This document shows, piece after piece, positions 1 through 6,373 of a stretch of 6,405 nt of DNA; the first letter of the stretch is position 1, and each line of letters opens with the position of its first letter. A program made the translations under genes and the position numbers. The DNA comes from an uncultured Planctomycetota bacterium (GTDB taxonomy: Bacteria > Planctomycetota > UBA1135 > UBA2386). The stretch lies in contig CAIYFF010000324.1 of the NCBI GenBank assembly GCA_903925435.1, forward strand, positions 1-6,405, in the 5' to 3' direction. The notes beneath the pieces were generated by a model. That model saw only the letters and a program-made list of their open reading frames with translations. It ran no database searches and was not told where the DNA came from.

Positions 1-2
1 AG

Positions 3-851
3 GCCGATGTGTTTGATGCCCGTTCTGGGAATGCGCGTTCGGAGCAGGAGGCAAAGCTCGCGCTCGACGCGTTCCTGAGGATCGCGCCGGGCCCGGCTCG
101 CGACGAGCGACTCGGGCGCGCAGCGGAACTTGCGTTCCTTGCCGCGGACTACGCGCAGTGCATTCGGCTCGCATCGGAGGCGGAGACGCGCGCAGGCTTG
201 TCGGATGAATCCCTCTCGGCGGCGTTGCGAGCGATGGCGCGTCGAGGCCTCGCGCGAGACCTCGTCGCAATGGGCCTGCGACTCGCGCCTTCTCGTCGCG
301 CGGCGGTGGCGCAGGCGATCGCCGCCGAAGAGGCCACGCTGCTTGTGATGGCGGACGCAGCGCTGCGATCCGGCGATCGCGATGTGGGCATGTGGATCTT
401 TGGCGCGATCGCCGAACTGCTGCCAGAGGACGCGGCGCGTTTGGCCAACCTCGCGCTTGCGCATCGGCATGTGGGTCAGATCGCGGATGCGCGCCGCATC
501 TACGAGCGCGCCTTGCAGATCGCGCCGAGCGACTCGTGGACCTGGAACGACTACGGGCTCCTGCTTCGCGTTGCCGGCGATCCAATCGCTGCGCGGGCCG
601 CGTTCGAGCGCAGCATTTCGTGCGATGCCACGTTTGGCGAAGGGCCCGGAATCACGAATCTCGTGGTGGATGCAGCTCAAAACCGAGGCGACGAAAGCCA
701 GCGTGCGCAAGTTCTGGCGGACGCTTCCCGTGCGCTTCTGGTGCGGCCCGATGCCGCGCTGTTGCGGCGGGCTACCATCGATCTCGTGCTGCTCGACGCT
801 GGCGTCGCCCGACCGCAACAACAACCTGACAAGGGCGCGGCAGTTCGGTAA
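3..851 (+). CDS. TPR-repeat protein, probably 5'-truncated by the window edge
   Basis: The reading frame is open to the left edge. The first in-frame start is GTG at 9, giving 280 residues, but the sequence there already looks like the interior of a helical repeat protein, so the true start is probably upstream. Counting from that GTG, residues 141-174 form a clear tetratricopeptide repeat with the expected small and aromatic pattern (LANLALAHRHVG, then DARRIYERALQIAP). Residues 175-208 form a second repeat (WNDYGLLLRVAGD, AARAAFERSI). Residues 32-62 and 108-139 look like more diverged helix pairs. TPRs are protein-binding scaffolds, and nothing visible shows a partner, a catalytic site or a membrane segment. 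The C-terminus is a short Gln/Pro-rich tail ending in TAA at 849-851. The next gene follows 71 bases later on the same strand, so the two may be co-transcribed. The TPR call is firm; the biological role is unknown. Confidence 0.85.
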   Translation, partial: ADVFDARSGNARSEQEAKLALDAFLRIAPGPARDERLGRAAELAFLAADYAQCIRLASEAETRAGLSDESLSAALRAMARRGLARDLVAMGLRLAPSRRAAVAQAIAAEEATLLVMADAALRSGDRDVGMWIFGAIAELLPEDAARLANLALAHRHVGQIADARRIYERALQIAPSDSWTWNDYGLLLRVAGDPIAARAAFERSISCDATFGEGPGITNLVVDAAQNRGDESQRAQVLADASRALLVRPDAALLRRATIDLVLLDAGVARPQQQPDKGAAVR

Positions 852-870
852 CGTCCCGAGCGCGGCGACG

Positions 871-892
871 CTTTCTGCGCCCTTTCTGCCCC
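871..892. repeat. 11-bp tandem duplication in the intergenic gap
   Basis: Two adjacent 11-base units, CTTTCTGCGCC at 871-881 and CTTTCTGCCCC at 882-892, differ at one position. They fill the centre of the 71-base gap between the TPR gene and the hydrolase-like gene. The tract is pyrimidine-rich on the plus strand. It could be an operator for a dimeric regulator, one helical turn per unit, or simply a slippage duplication. I see no convincing -35/-10 pair beside it. Confidence 0.45.
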
Positions 893-912
893 TCTGGTTC
901 CTGACAGCCTTT

Positions 913-916
913 GGAG
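913..916 (+). promoter_or_regulatory. Ribosome binding site GGAG that decides the start of the hydrolase-like gene
   Basis: GGAG at 913-916 lies 6 bases before the ATG at 923, which is good Shine-Dalgarno spacing. It directly abuts the alternative in-frame ATG at 917 and overlaps the TTG at 911, so both of those are poor starts. This favours ATG 923. Confidence 0.6.
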
Positions 917-922
917 ATGCTG

Positions 923-2326
923 ATGTCCTTGTCCCTGACGGTGACGCTCGCGTGCTTTGCACACTTCTGCCCCGTGGCGGATGCCGCCATGACGCCGCAA
1001 GATCCTGCGCCCAAGCTGGCGCCTGCGGATCAGAAGGCGCTGCAAGGCAAGCTGGCAAAGTTTGTCGAGACGCAGATCGCTTACGACGATCCGGCCGCCG
1101 TGGGCAAGGCTCGGGAGAAGGCGCAAAAGGCCTACGATGCAGCGCGCGAAGCGTTCTGGTCGGATTGGAAGAAGCAGTCTGACAAGCACGGCGACCTGCT
1201 CAAGTCGATTGCGGACCTCGAGGTGATCTTCGCGAGCGCGATCCCCTACGAGCGAAAGCAGGCGATGACGCTTCGCAAGATCGATGCGAAGGACCCGGTC
1301 CCGGCCTACTACCTGTCCGTTCCAAAGTCCTACAAGTCGGAGACGCCGACGCGCGCGGTGCTGCTGGTGCCGGGGCTCGATGACAAGCAGGAGTGGGTCG
1401 AAGGCAAGAAGTGGTTCGACTCGACGTGGTCGGACAAGGCTCCCTTGGCTTCGGACACGATCATCCACGTGCCCGTCGTGTCGAAGGCAGTCGAATTGGA
1501 CACGATGCCCGACTACTCGAAGACGGAGAGCGAGGAGCAGGAGAAGCAGCGAATCCAAGAGTTGCTGCTGTCGTTCGGCGACACGCAGCGTGGCTACAAC
1601 GTGGATCGCGCGCGCCGCTTCCTCGATGCGGGCAAGGGCGCCTGCGGCTTTGCGGTGCGGTTCGCTTGCCACTTCCCAGACCTGTTCAGCGGCGTGATTC
1701 TGCGCTCGCCCATGGCCGTGGATGAGCTTCGGCTCGGCAGCCTCGGCGGCATCAACTTCCTGCTGCTGTCGAGCGCGGACACCGCAGCGGCTTGCGACGC
1801 GCTGAAGGCCCGTCTCGACAAGGTCGAAGGGGTTACGTGCACGATCCTGCCAGCGACGGACGCCTACCCATTCGCGGCCGCAGGCCCGGAGATCGAGAAG
1901 TGGATGGCGGGCTGCAAGCGCACCGTCAATCGCAAGAAGATCGTGATCGAGCCCAACGAGGACCGCTTCAAGCAGGCCTACTGGGTCTCGATCGCCGACA
2001 TGTCGTCGGTCCACACAGCGCCTGAGGGCAGCAAGCCGCGCGTCGAGGTCGAAGCCGATCGCGCGCAGAACCGCATCAAGATCACCGCGGTCGGCGTGGA
2101 GTCGCTGATGCTGTCGCTCAATGACTCGCTGGTCGATCTCGACAACAAGTTCACCCTGGTCGTCAACGACAAGGCGTGGGAAGAAGGCAAGCGCAACCGC
2201 GACTTCAACAACCTGTTGAAGCGCATGGTGCGCAAGAACGACACGCAGTTCCTGTTCCCGGTGGAGTTCCGCGTCAACGTGCCGAAGCCGGAGAAGAAGG
2301 CGGACGAGACCGGTGCCGGCAAGTGA
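923..2326 (+). CDS. Secreted alpha/beta-hydrolase-like protein with degenerate catalytic elbow
   Basis: This is a 467-residue protein counted from ATG 923, chosen for its GGAG site. Residues 1-22 form a hydrophobic signal peptide with likely cleavage near A-D-A-A, although its n-region lacks the usual positive charge. A charged helical region spans about 35-105. The hydrolase-like core starts at the TRAVLLVPGLDD strand (143-154). At 237-242 the strand-turn-helix where hydrolases carry G-x-S-x-G reads G-K-G-A-C-G, followed by a helix and FPDLFSGVILRSP. An LLLSSADT segment (about 280-287) resembles the acid-residue loop, but the usual His loop (ILPATDAYPF, about 308-317) has no histidine. Residues about 335-455 form a beta-rich C-terminal domain (VESLMLSLNDSLVDLDNKFTLVVNDK) of a kind I associate with planctomycete dienelactone-hydrolase-like exported proteins. 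Every lysine codon I read is AAG (about 42, roughly 9 percent Lys), unlike its Lys-poor neighbours. It may be a non-enzymatic binding protein or use Cys241 as nucleophile. The fold call is moderate and the function unknown. Confidence 0.75.
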   Translation: MSLSLTVTLACFAHFCPVADAAMTPQDPAPKLAPADQKALQGKLAKFVETQIAYDDPAAVGKAREKAQKAYDAAREAFWSDWKKQSDKHGDLLKSIADLEVIFASAIPYERKQAMTLRKIDAKDPVPAYYLSVPKSYKSETPTRAVLLVPGLDDKQEWVEGKKWFDSTWSDKAPLASDTIIHVPVVSKAVELDTMPDYSKTESEEQEKQRIQELLLSFGDTQRGYNVDRARRFLDAGKGACGFAVRFACHFPDLFSGVILRSPMAVDELRLGSLGGINFLLLSSADTAAACDALKARLDKVEGVTCTILPATDAYPFAAAGPEIEKWMAGCKRTVNRKKIVIEPNEDRFKQAYWVSIADMSSVHTAPEGSKPRVEVEADRAQNRIKITAVGVESLMLSLNDSLVDLDNKFTLVVNDKAWEEGKRNRDFNNLLKRMVRKNDTQFLFPVEFRVNVPKPEKKADETGAGK

Positions 2327-2330
2327 GGGA
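2325..2330 (+). promoter_or_regulatory. Weak ribosome binding site overlapping the upstream stop codon
   Basis: GAGGGA directly precedes ATG 2331 and overlaps the TGA stop (2324-2326) of the upstream gene. The spacing is tighter than usual. With only 4 bases between stop and start, terminating ribosomes could reinitiate here. The alternative GTG at 2313 would overlap the upstream gene by 14 bases and has AGAAGG 12 bases upstream, which is also poor spacing. The choice of start is therefore not fully settled. Confidence 0.4.
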
Positions 2331-4367
2331 ATGGGCGGGCTGCTCAGCCCGTCCCGCGCGGCGCTAGTGGCCGCGCTCGCAGGCTGCGCCTGCATGGTCG
2401 TGGAGTTGAGCGCGGTGCGAATGTTGGCGCCGTTCTTCGGCGACTCCGCCTACGTGTGGACCAACGTGATCGGCGTCATCTTGCTGGCGCTGGCATTGGG
2501 AGCGTGGACTGGGGGCATCTGGGCGGAGCGGATCGGGCTAGCAGCTCCGCGGCGGCTCTTGGTTGCCGCAAGTCTCGTCCTCGCCGTGGTTCCGTTCTTC
2601 GCTCCGATCTTGGGCGATTGGCTGCTGCCGCAGGATCTGCCGCTGGATGCCGCAATGCCTGCGCTGATTCGCGGTTCGCTTGCAGCGTCCGTCTGCCTGT
2701 TTGGGCCGCCGCTTTGGTTGTTGGGAGCGGTCGCACCCGGACTCGTTGTCGGAGTTGCGAACGCAGGCAACGGCCTCGGGCGGTCGGCTGGGTTGGTGTC
2801 CGCGACAGGCACGATGGGCAGTCTCGTCGGCACCTTCGTGACGACGCATTGGCTCGTGCCCGAGTTTGGCTGTCGTGCCGCGATCTGGGCCTCTGCTGGG
2901 CTGTTGGCGATCGCTGGATGCGCGATCCGGGCCCGGGGCATGGGCGCTGCATCCCTGCTGATCGCGGGGACGTGCCTATGGCTGCCGATGGGGCCGCTAC
3001 GCGCCGCGCCTGCTGGCTCGGAACTGCTCGCCGAAGTCGAGTCGAGGCATCAATACTTGCGCGTGTTGCGGTCGCGTTCCGAGGACGGATCGGCGCGAAC
3101 CGAGCTGAAGATCAACGAGGGACTCGATAGCTACCACTCGGTGGCGATCGAGGGACGGCGCATGACGAGCTCTGCCAATGCGTCGATGCGACCTAGCTCC
3201 TACTACGACTACCACGCGATCGCGCCATGGCTCGCCGGCGATGGCTCTTCTCCAACGGGGCTGCGCGCGTTGTCGATCGGCGACGCTGCCGGTACGTTTC
3301 GACGCTGCTACGCAGCGGCTTGGCCGGATGCCGTGGTCGACGCGGTGGAACTTGATCCCGCAGTCGTGCGACTCGGCGAACGTTGGTTCGATGCGCCTCA
3401 CGGTAGCGGCACGGTTGTGGGCGGGCTCGATGGCCGAGTGTTTGTCGAACGCGCTCGTGCCACGTGGCACTGCATCCATGTCGATGCCTACAGCCATCAG
3501 GTCTACATTCCTGCGCACCTTGCGAGCCTCGAGTTCTTCACCGCTGCGCGTGCGCGCCTCGAGCAGAAGGGCGTCCTTGCGTGCAATGTCGGCGGACTCG
3601 GCATCGACGACCCGGTGGTGACCGCGATCGCGCACACGATGCGCGCGGTGTTCGACGACGTCGCGGCGTTGCGGATCCCAGACTCTCGGAACGTGCTGCT
3701 GCTCGGCAGAAGGGATGCGCCACTTGTGGCCGCATCGCTGCCGGATGCAGTGCCGCCGGTTGCTGGGATGTCGGAAACAGAGCACGGGATCTGGTCGCGA
3801 GTGGTGGCCGAAGCGAAGGCGGCGCGGTGGGGCAAGTTCGCGAGCGATGCAGGCGCAAGCATCCCGTTGCGCGATGATCGGCCAGCGCTCGACGGTCTGT
3901 TGCTCGCGTCCTATGTGCAGAACAAAGACCCCGGAGAACCGTTGGGATTCTCAGGTCCAAACAGCGCCGAATGGGCGGAAGCGGCGGCCTTCGAGCGGTA
4001 CTCAGAAGGCGACTTCCCAGGCGTGATCGCGGCGGCCAAGAGCAGCGTCAAGGCCACGCCCTATCTCTGTTACCTCGCAGGCGCTGCGAACTGGGCCTTG
4101 CGACGCATCCAATCTGCTCGCATGGCGACCCAGAACGGCATCGCGATGGCGCCAGCCGAACCGCTCCTTGGCTCGCTTCGCGCGCAGGGCGACGCGTTGG
4201 ATGCCGAATGGCAGCCGATTGCACGCGCGATGGGGATCGCCGAACGCAACGGCATCCTCGCGGCCGTTCTCGCGTGCTGCGGCGCGGCGTTCGCGCTCCT
4301 CGCTGGCTACAGGATGTCGAGAATGCCGGCTGCGCCGTCCGTCAGCGTCTCTACCGCGGCTCGGTAG
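2331..4367 (+). CDS. Polytopic membrane protein with spermidine-synthase-like domain and C-terminal TPR/TM region
   Basis: Counted from ATG 2331 the protein has 678 residues (684 from GTG 2313). About seven hydrophobic segments lie at 10-29, 42-65, 76-94, 117-143, 155-176, 184-199 and 204-221. The E-L-S-A-V-R-M-L-A-P start and YVWTNVIGVILLALALG segment are typical of membrane-embedded spermidine-synthase-like proteins. The soluble domain has INEGLDSYHSV (261-271), YYDYHAI (291-297, the usual Tyr-His), IGDAAG at the nucleotide-binding loop (316-321) and VELDP (339-343), whose acidic residue would bind the ribose of an S-adenosyl-type cofactor. The catalytic loop reads H-V-D-A-Y (Asp385) and lacks the D-S/T-x-D-P of true aminopropyltransferases, so putrescine aminopropylation is unlikely. 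Residues about 545-609 are TPR-like helices, followed by a membrane segment at about 641-660 and a short basic tail. It is probably translationally coupled to the hydrolase-like gene 4 bases upstream. The family call is good; the substrate is unknown. Confidence 0.85.
   Translation: MGGLLSPSRAALVAALAGCACMVVELSAVRMLAPFFGDSAYVWTNVIGVILLALALGAWTGGIWAERIGLAAPRRLLVAASLVLAVVPFFAPILGDWLLPQDLPLDAAMPALIRGSLAASVCLFGPPLWLLGAVAPGLVVGVANAGNGLGRSAGLVSATGTMGSLVGTFVTTHWLVPEFGCRAAIWASAGLLAIAGCAIRARGMGAASLLIAGTCLWLPMGPLRAAPAGSELLAEVESRHQYLRVLRSRSEDGSARTELKINEGLDSYHSVAIEGRRMTSSANASMRPSSYYDYHAIAPWLAGDGSSPTGLRALSIGDAAGTFRRCYAAAWPDAVVDAVELDPAVVRLGERWFDAPHGSGTVVGGLDGRVFVERARATWHCIHVDAYSHQVYIPAHLASLEFFTAARARLEQKGVLACNVGGLGIDDPVVTAIAHTMRAVFDDVAALRIPDSRNVLLLGRRDAPLVAASLPDAVPPVAGMSETEHGIWSRVVAEAKAARWGKFASDAGASIPLRDDRPALDGLLLASYVQNKDPGEPLGFSGPNSAEWAEAAAFERYSEGDFPGVIAAAKSSVKATPYLCYLAGAANWALRRIQSARMATQNGIAMAPAEPLLGSLRAQGDALDAEWQPIARAMGIAERNGILAAVLACCGAAFALLAGYRMSRMPAAPSVSVSTAAR
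4307..4367. other. 61-bp tail-to-tail overlap of convergent coding regions
   Basis: The plus-strand gene stops with TAG at 4365-4367. The minus-strand gene stops with TAG, read as CTA on the plus strand, at 4307-4309. The shared 61 bases encode the post-membrane tail of the spermidine-synthase-like protein on one strand and the last 20 residues (NYRA...ILDIL) of the HEAT protein on the other. There is no intergenic space for a conventional terminator, so any transcript end must lie inside coding sequence. Confidence 0.85.
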
Positions 4368-6373
4368 TTGACAGCTTCGGCGTAGCGCGCGTTCCAAGGC
4401 ATCGGCTCTGGGTCGCACACGCCACCGAGCGCCACGGCCGCGAACGCGCGCGTGAGCGGAGTCAGTTCGCGATTGCCGAGCATCTGCAGCAGCGGTGCGA
4501 TGCATCTCCGATCGCCGAGTTGGCCAAGGCCAGAGGCTAGCGCGGACATGCGGGCCAGGCCTCCTTCTGACGACTGCAGCATGGCCGTCAGTTGTTCGAC
4601 GGCTTCCGCGTCGCCGAGACGACCGAGCGCGGTGGCGATCCGCACGAGCAACTGCGGTTGACGCACAGAGCCCGCCAACAACTCGCGAAGTTGCGGCGAC
4701 GCTCCGCGTTCTTCCAGTAGCGCTAGGCCGATTGCGATCTGGCCGCCGGCGTCTTCGCGCTTCCCATACTCGGACAAACTGCTGCGCAGTGCGTGCGCCG
4801 AACCTGGCGCGCGGCACAGCCCCAACGCGATCGCTGCAGAACCAATGGCTTGCGGGTTCTTCGCGATGCGGAAGGCGGCGAGCAACGCATCGCGCACTTC
4901 GAGGTCTGGCTCAGGCGTCTTGCCGGCAGCCAGCGCTGCTGCACTGCGATCTGCGACCATCGTCCCGAGCGCGAGCATGATCCACGGCTGCTCGATCGCT
5001 CGGCTGGCCTCACGCATTTCCAATAGCAGCGCTGCTCTGGCCTTCGCACCGCCGATGCGGCCGAGGCTCAGAGCCGCGAAGTATCGTGTTTGGTGATCTC
5101 GCGCAGTCCGATAGGTATGCACGAGCGACTCGCATGCGGATCTGTCGGCCGAGGTGTCGTCCTCCCACGGATGGCACAACGCGCCGAGCGCTGCTGCGCA
5201 CGATTGCGCGACATGATCGTTGGTCTTGCTCCGCGGCCCGAGATCGGCGGCATCATCCTCGCGAAGGCGTGACGAGAACTTTGCCCGGCAGGCGTCGCTT
5301 CGCGGGTGGGATGCGCCGAGCAACTGCGCCAGCGCCATCGGGCAGTGCGACTGGGTCAACTGCGAGCCAGGGCCAAGGTCCTGCTCGTAGAACGCCAGCA
5401 ACTCCGCAGCCGCCATGTCGACCAACGTCCGCGAAGCCGCGTTGTCTTCTCGCGGCAACTGGCCAAGCGCTGCGATTGCGGCGACGGTGACGTTGCGATG
5501 AACGCCCGCAGATCCCTCTGCGTGGAGCAGCGAAGCCAGGCAGCGAACAGGCTCCATGCGCTGCGCGGCCTCGATCCTTGGCAAGCAGAGCCCGAGCGCA
5601 TAGGTGGCGAATGCGCGAGTTCGTTGATCGACGCTGGTGCGGCCCGTGCAGCGCCGTCCCCAAGAGGCGTCGGAGCACAGCGCCATCAGCAGTTCGAGGT
5701 CTTCGCGCTTGCACTGGCGCGCGATGCCAAAGCAAAGCGCAGCGGACTCGCGGATCTCTTGGTCATGGCTGGCCAGTCGATCGCGAAACAGGTCGTGGAG
5801 TCGCATCCCTTCTGGGTCCACGCCGATCTTGGCGAGCGCGATCATTGCTGCGGTGATCGTGTCGCGGTCCTCTGCCCGCGCGAGCGTCTTGGCCAAAGCC
5901 GGAACGACCACCGTGCGAACTTCGGCTTCGCTCGGCGCTTCCAACGCGGCGCTCAGTGCGCCACGGCTGCCGAGCAGCAGGTCCGTTGCATGGAATGCGC
6001 GTCGCAACGCGAGCCCATCACGGACGCGCAAGAAGGGGTCCTTCCGGAACTCCCACCAGAACTCCCAACTCGAAAGGTCCGTATCGACTGCGTAGCCGCG
6101 GCTTCCCTGGCGCCCCGCGCCAGCGACGCCCGATGGGCCGGCCGGACCCGAAGCTGTGGAGGACGGTCCTGGGCCTGCTGCGGCACCGCTGCTTGCGGTA
6201 GAGGAGCCGCTGGCCGCACCCGTGGAACCACTGCTGCTTCCAGATCCGGTGGGCGGCACGACCGTCGTGGGGCCGCGGTATTGCCCGCCATGCGGCATCG
6301 CAAGTCCGGCCGCTTGCAGCGTCGCTAAAGCCCATGCACATCGAACTGCATTTCGAGTCGCGTGCGAGTTCAT
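4307..6373 (-). CDS. Exported HEAT-repeat protein of planctomycete type
   Basis: The 688-residue protein is read from ATG at 6371-6373. A TTG at 6398-6400 would add 9 residues, and the frame is open to the window edge. The ATG is preferred because it gives a proper signal peptide: a basic N-R-N-A-V-R-type start, a CAWALATLQAAGLA core, and cleavage near residue 25. No Shine-Dalgarno is visible. The mature N-terminus carries HGGQYRGP (28-35), then a Ser/Gly/Ala/Pro linker (about 41-89), then WEFWWEF with K-D-P-F (103-113). From about 207 to 650 there are roughly ten HEAT-like helix pairs, such as IRESAALCFGIA, TRYFAALSLGRIG, VRIATALGRLGD, LASGLGQLGD and TRAFAAVALGG. The C-terminus is NYRAAVETLTDGAAGILDIL (669-688). 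HEAT solenoids bind proteins, and no catalytic motif is visible. The mature part contains 14 cysteines, many for an exported protein. It converges on and overlaps the plus-strand operon. The partner is unknown; it is possibly an envelope scaffold. Confidence 0.88.
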   Translation of the reverse strand: MNSHATRNAVRCAWALATLQAAGLAMPHGGQYRGPTTVVPPTGSGSSSGSTGAASGSSTASSGAAAGPGPSSTASGPAGPSGVAGAGRQGSRGYAVDTDLSSWEFWWEFRKDPFLRVRDGLALRRAFHATDLLLGSRGALSAALEAPSEAEVRTVVVPALAKTLARAEDRDTITAAMIALAKIGVDPEGMRLHDLFRDRLASHDQEIRESAALCFGIARQCKREDLELLMALCSDASWGRRCTGRTSVDQRTRAFATYALGLCLPRIEAAQRMEPVRCLASLLHAEGSAGVHRNVTVAAIAALGQLPREDNAASRTLVDMAAAELLAFYEQDLGPGSQLTQSHCPMALAQLLGASHPRSDACRAKFSSRLREDDAADLGPRSKTNDHVAQSCAAALGALCHPWEDDTSADRSACESLVHTYRTARDHQTRYFAALSLGRIGGAKARAALLLEMREASRAIEQPWIMLALGTMVADRSAAALAAGKTPEPDLEVRDALLAAFRIAKNPQAIGSAAIALGLCRAPGSAHALRSSLSEYGKREDAGGQIAIGLALLEERGASPQLRELLAGSVRQPQLLVRIATALGRLGDAEAVEQLTAMLQSSEGGLARMSALASGLGQLGDRRCIAPLLQMLGNRELTPLTRAFAAVALGGVCDPEPMPWNARYAEAVNYRAAVETLTDGAAGILDIL
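4351..4367. terminator. Short perfect hairpin at the plus-strand stop codon (tentative)
   Basis: CTACCG (4351-4356) and CGGTAG (4362-4367) form a perfect 6-bp stem around a 5-base loop, and the right arm contains the TAG stop. No T-tract follows on either strand, so it is not a canonical intrinsic terminator. It is listed because it is the only compact inverted repeat I noticed at the convergent junction, where some transcription end is expected. Confidence 0.2.
6106..6253 (-). repeat. Low-complexity Ser/Gly/Ala/Pro linker within the HEAT gene
   Basis: About 49 residues between the HGGQYRGP motif and the WEFWWEF block consist almost entirely of Ser, Gly, Ala, Pro and Thr. The stretch is probably a flexible extracytoplasmic linker separating the mature N-terminus from the HEAT solenoid. 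It is not a clean DNA tandem repeat. Confidence 0.6.

Noticed and set aside
923..1000. Lipoprotein signal around T-L-A-C in the hydrolase-like leader
   Set aside because: The residue at -3 is Thr and not Leu/Val/Ile, and a better signal peptidase I site (A-D-A-A) follows, so a lipobox is not supported.
382..1182. Plus-strand open frame running across the TPR gene, the gap and the hydrolase-like gene
   Set aside because: It is out of frame with both supported genes, and its translation is rich in Arg, Ser and Cys with no domain. I considered and discarded a frameshift fusion because both neighbouring frames are intact.
677..2395. Long minus-strand open frame of 572 codons opposite the hydrolase-like gene
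   Set aside because: It is antisense to a gene with strong codon bias, and its translation is a low-complexity Arg/Leu/His/Val-rich string with no recognisable domain. Stops are rare on the reverse of a GC-rich, AAG/GAG/CTG-biased gene.
2997..3785. Minus-strand open frame of 262 codons opposite the spermidine-synthase-like domain
   Set aside because: The opposite strand encodes the recognisable cofactor-binding motifs, while this frame has only Arg/His-rich sequence and no start context.
2331..4367. Assignment as a true spermidine synthase (speE)
   Set aside because: The GGGDGG and catalytic Asp-x-x-Asp-Pro motifs are not present, so a gene symbol is not justified.
5306..6328. Plus-strand open frame of 340 codons opposite the HEAT gene
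   Set aside because: Its translation is Arg/Ala/Cys-rich without domains, and it lies entirely antisense to a clear signal peptide plus HEAT-repeat protein. It is a GC-rich shadow frame.
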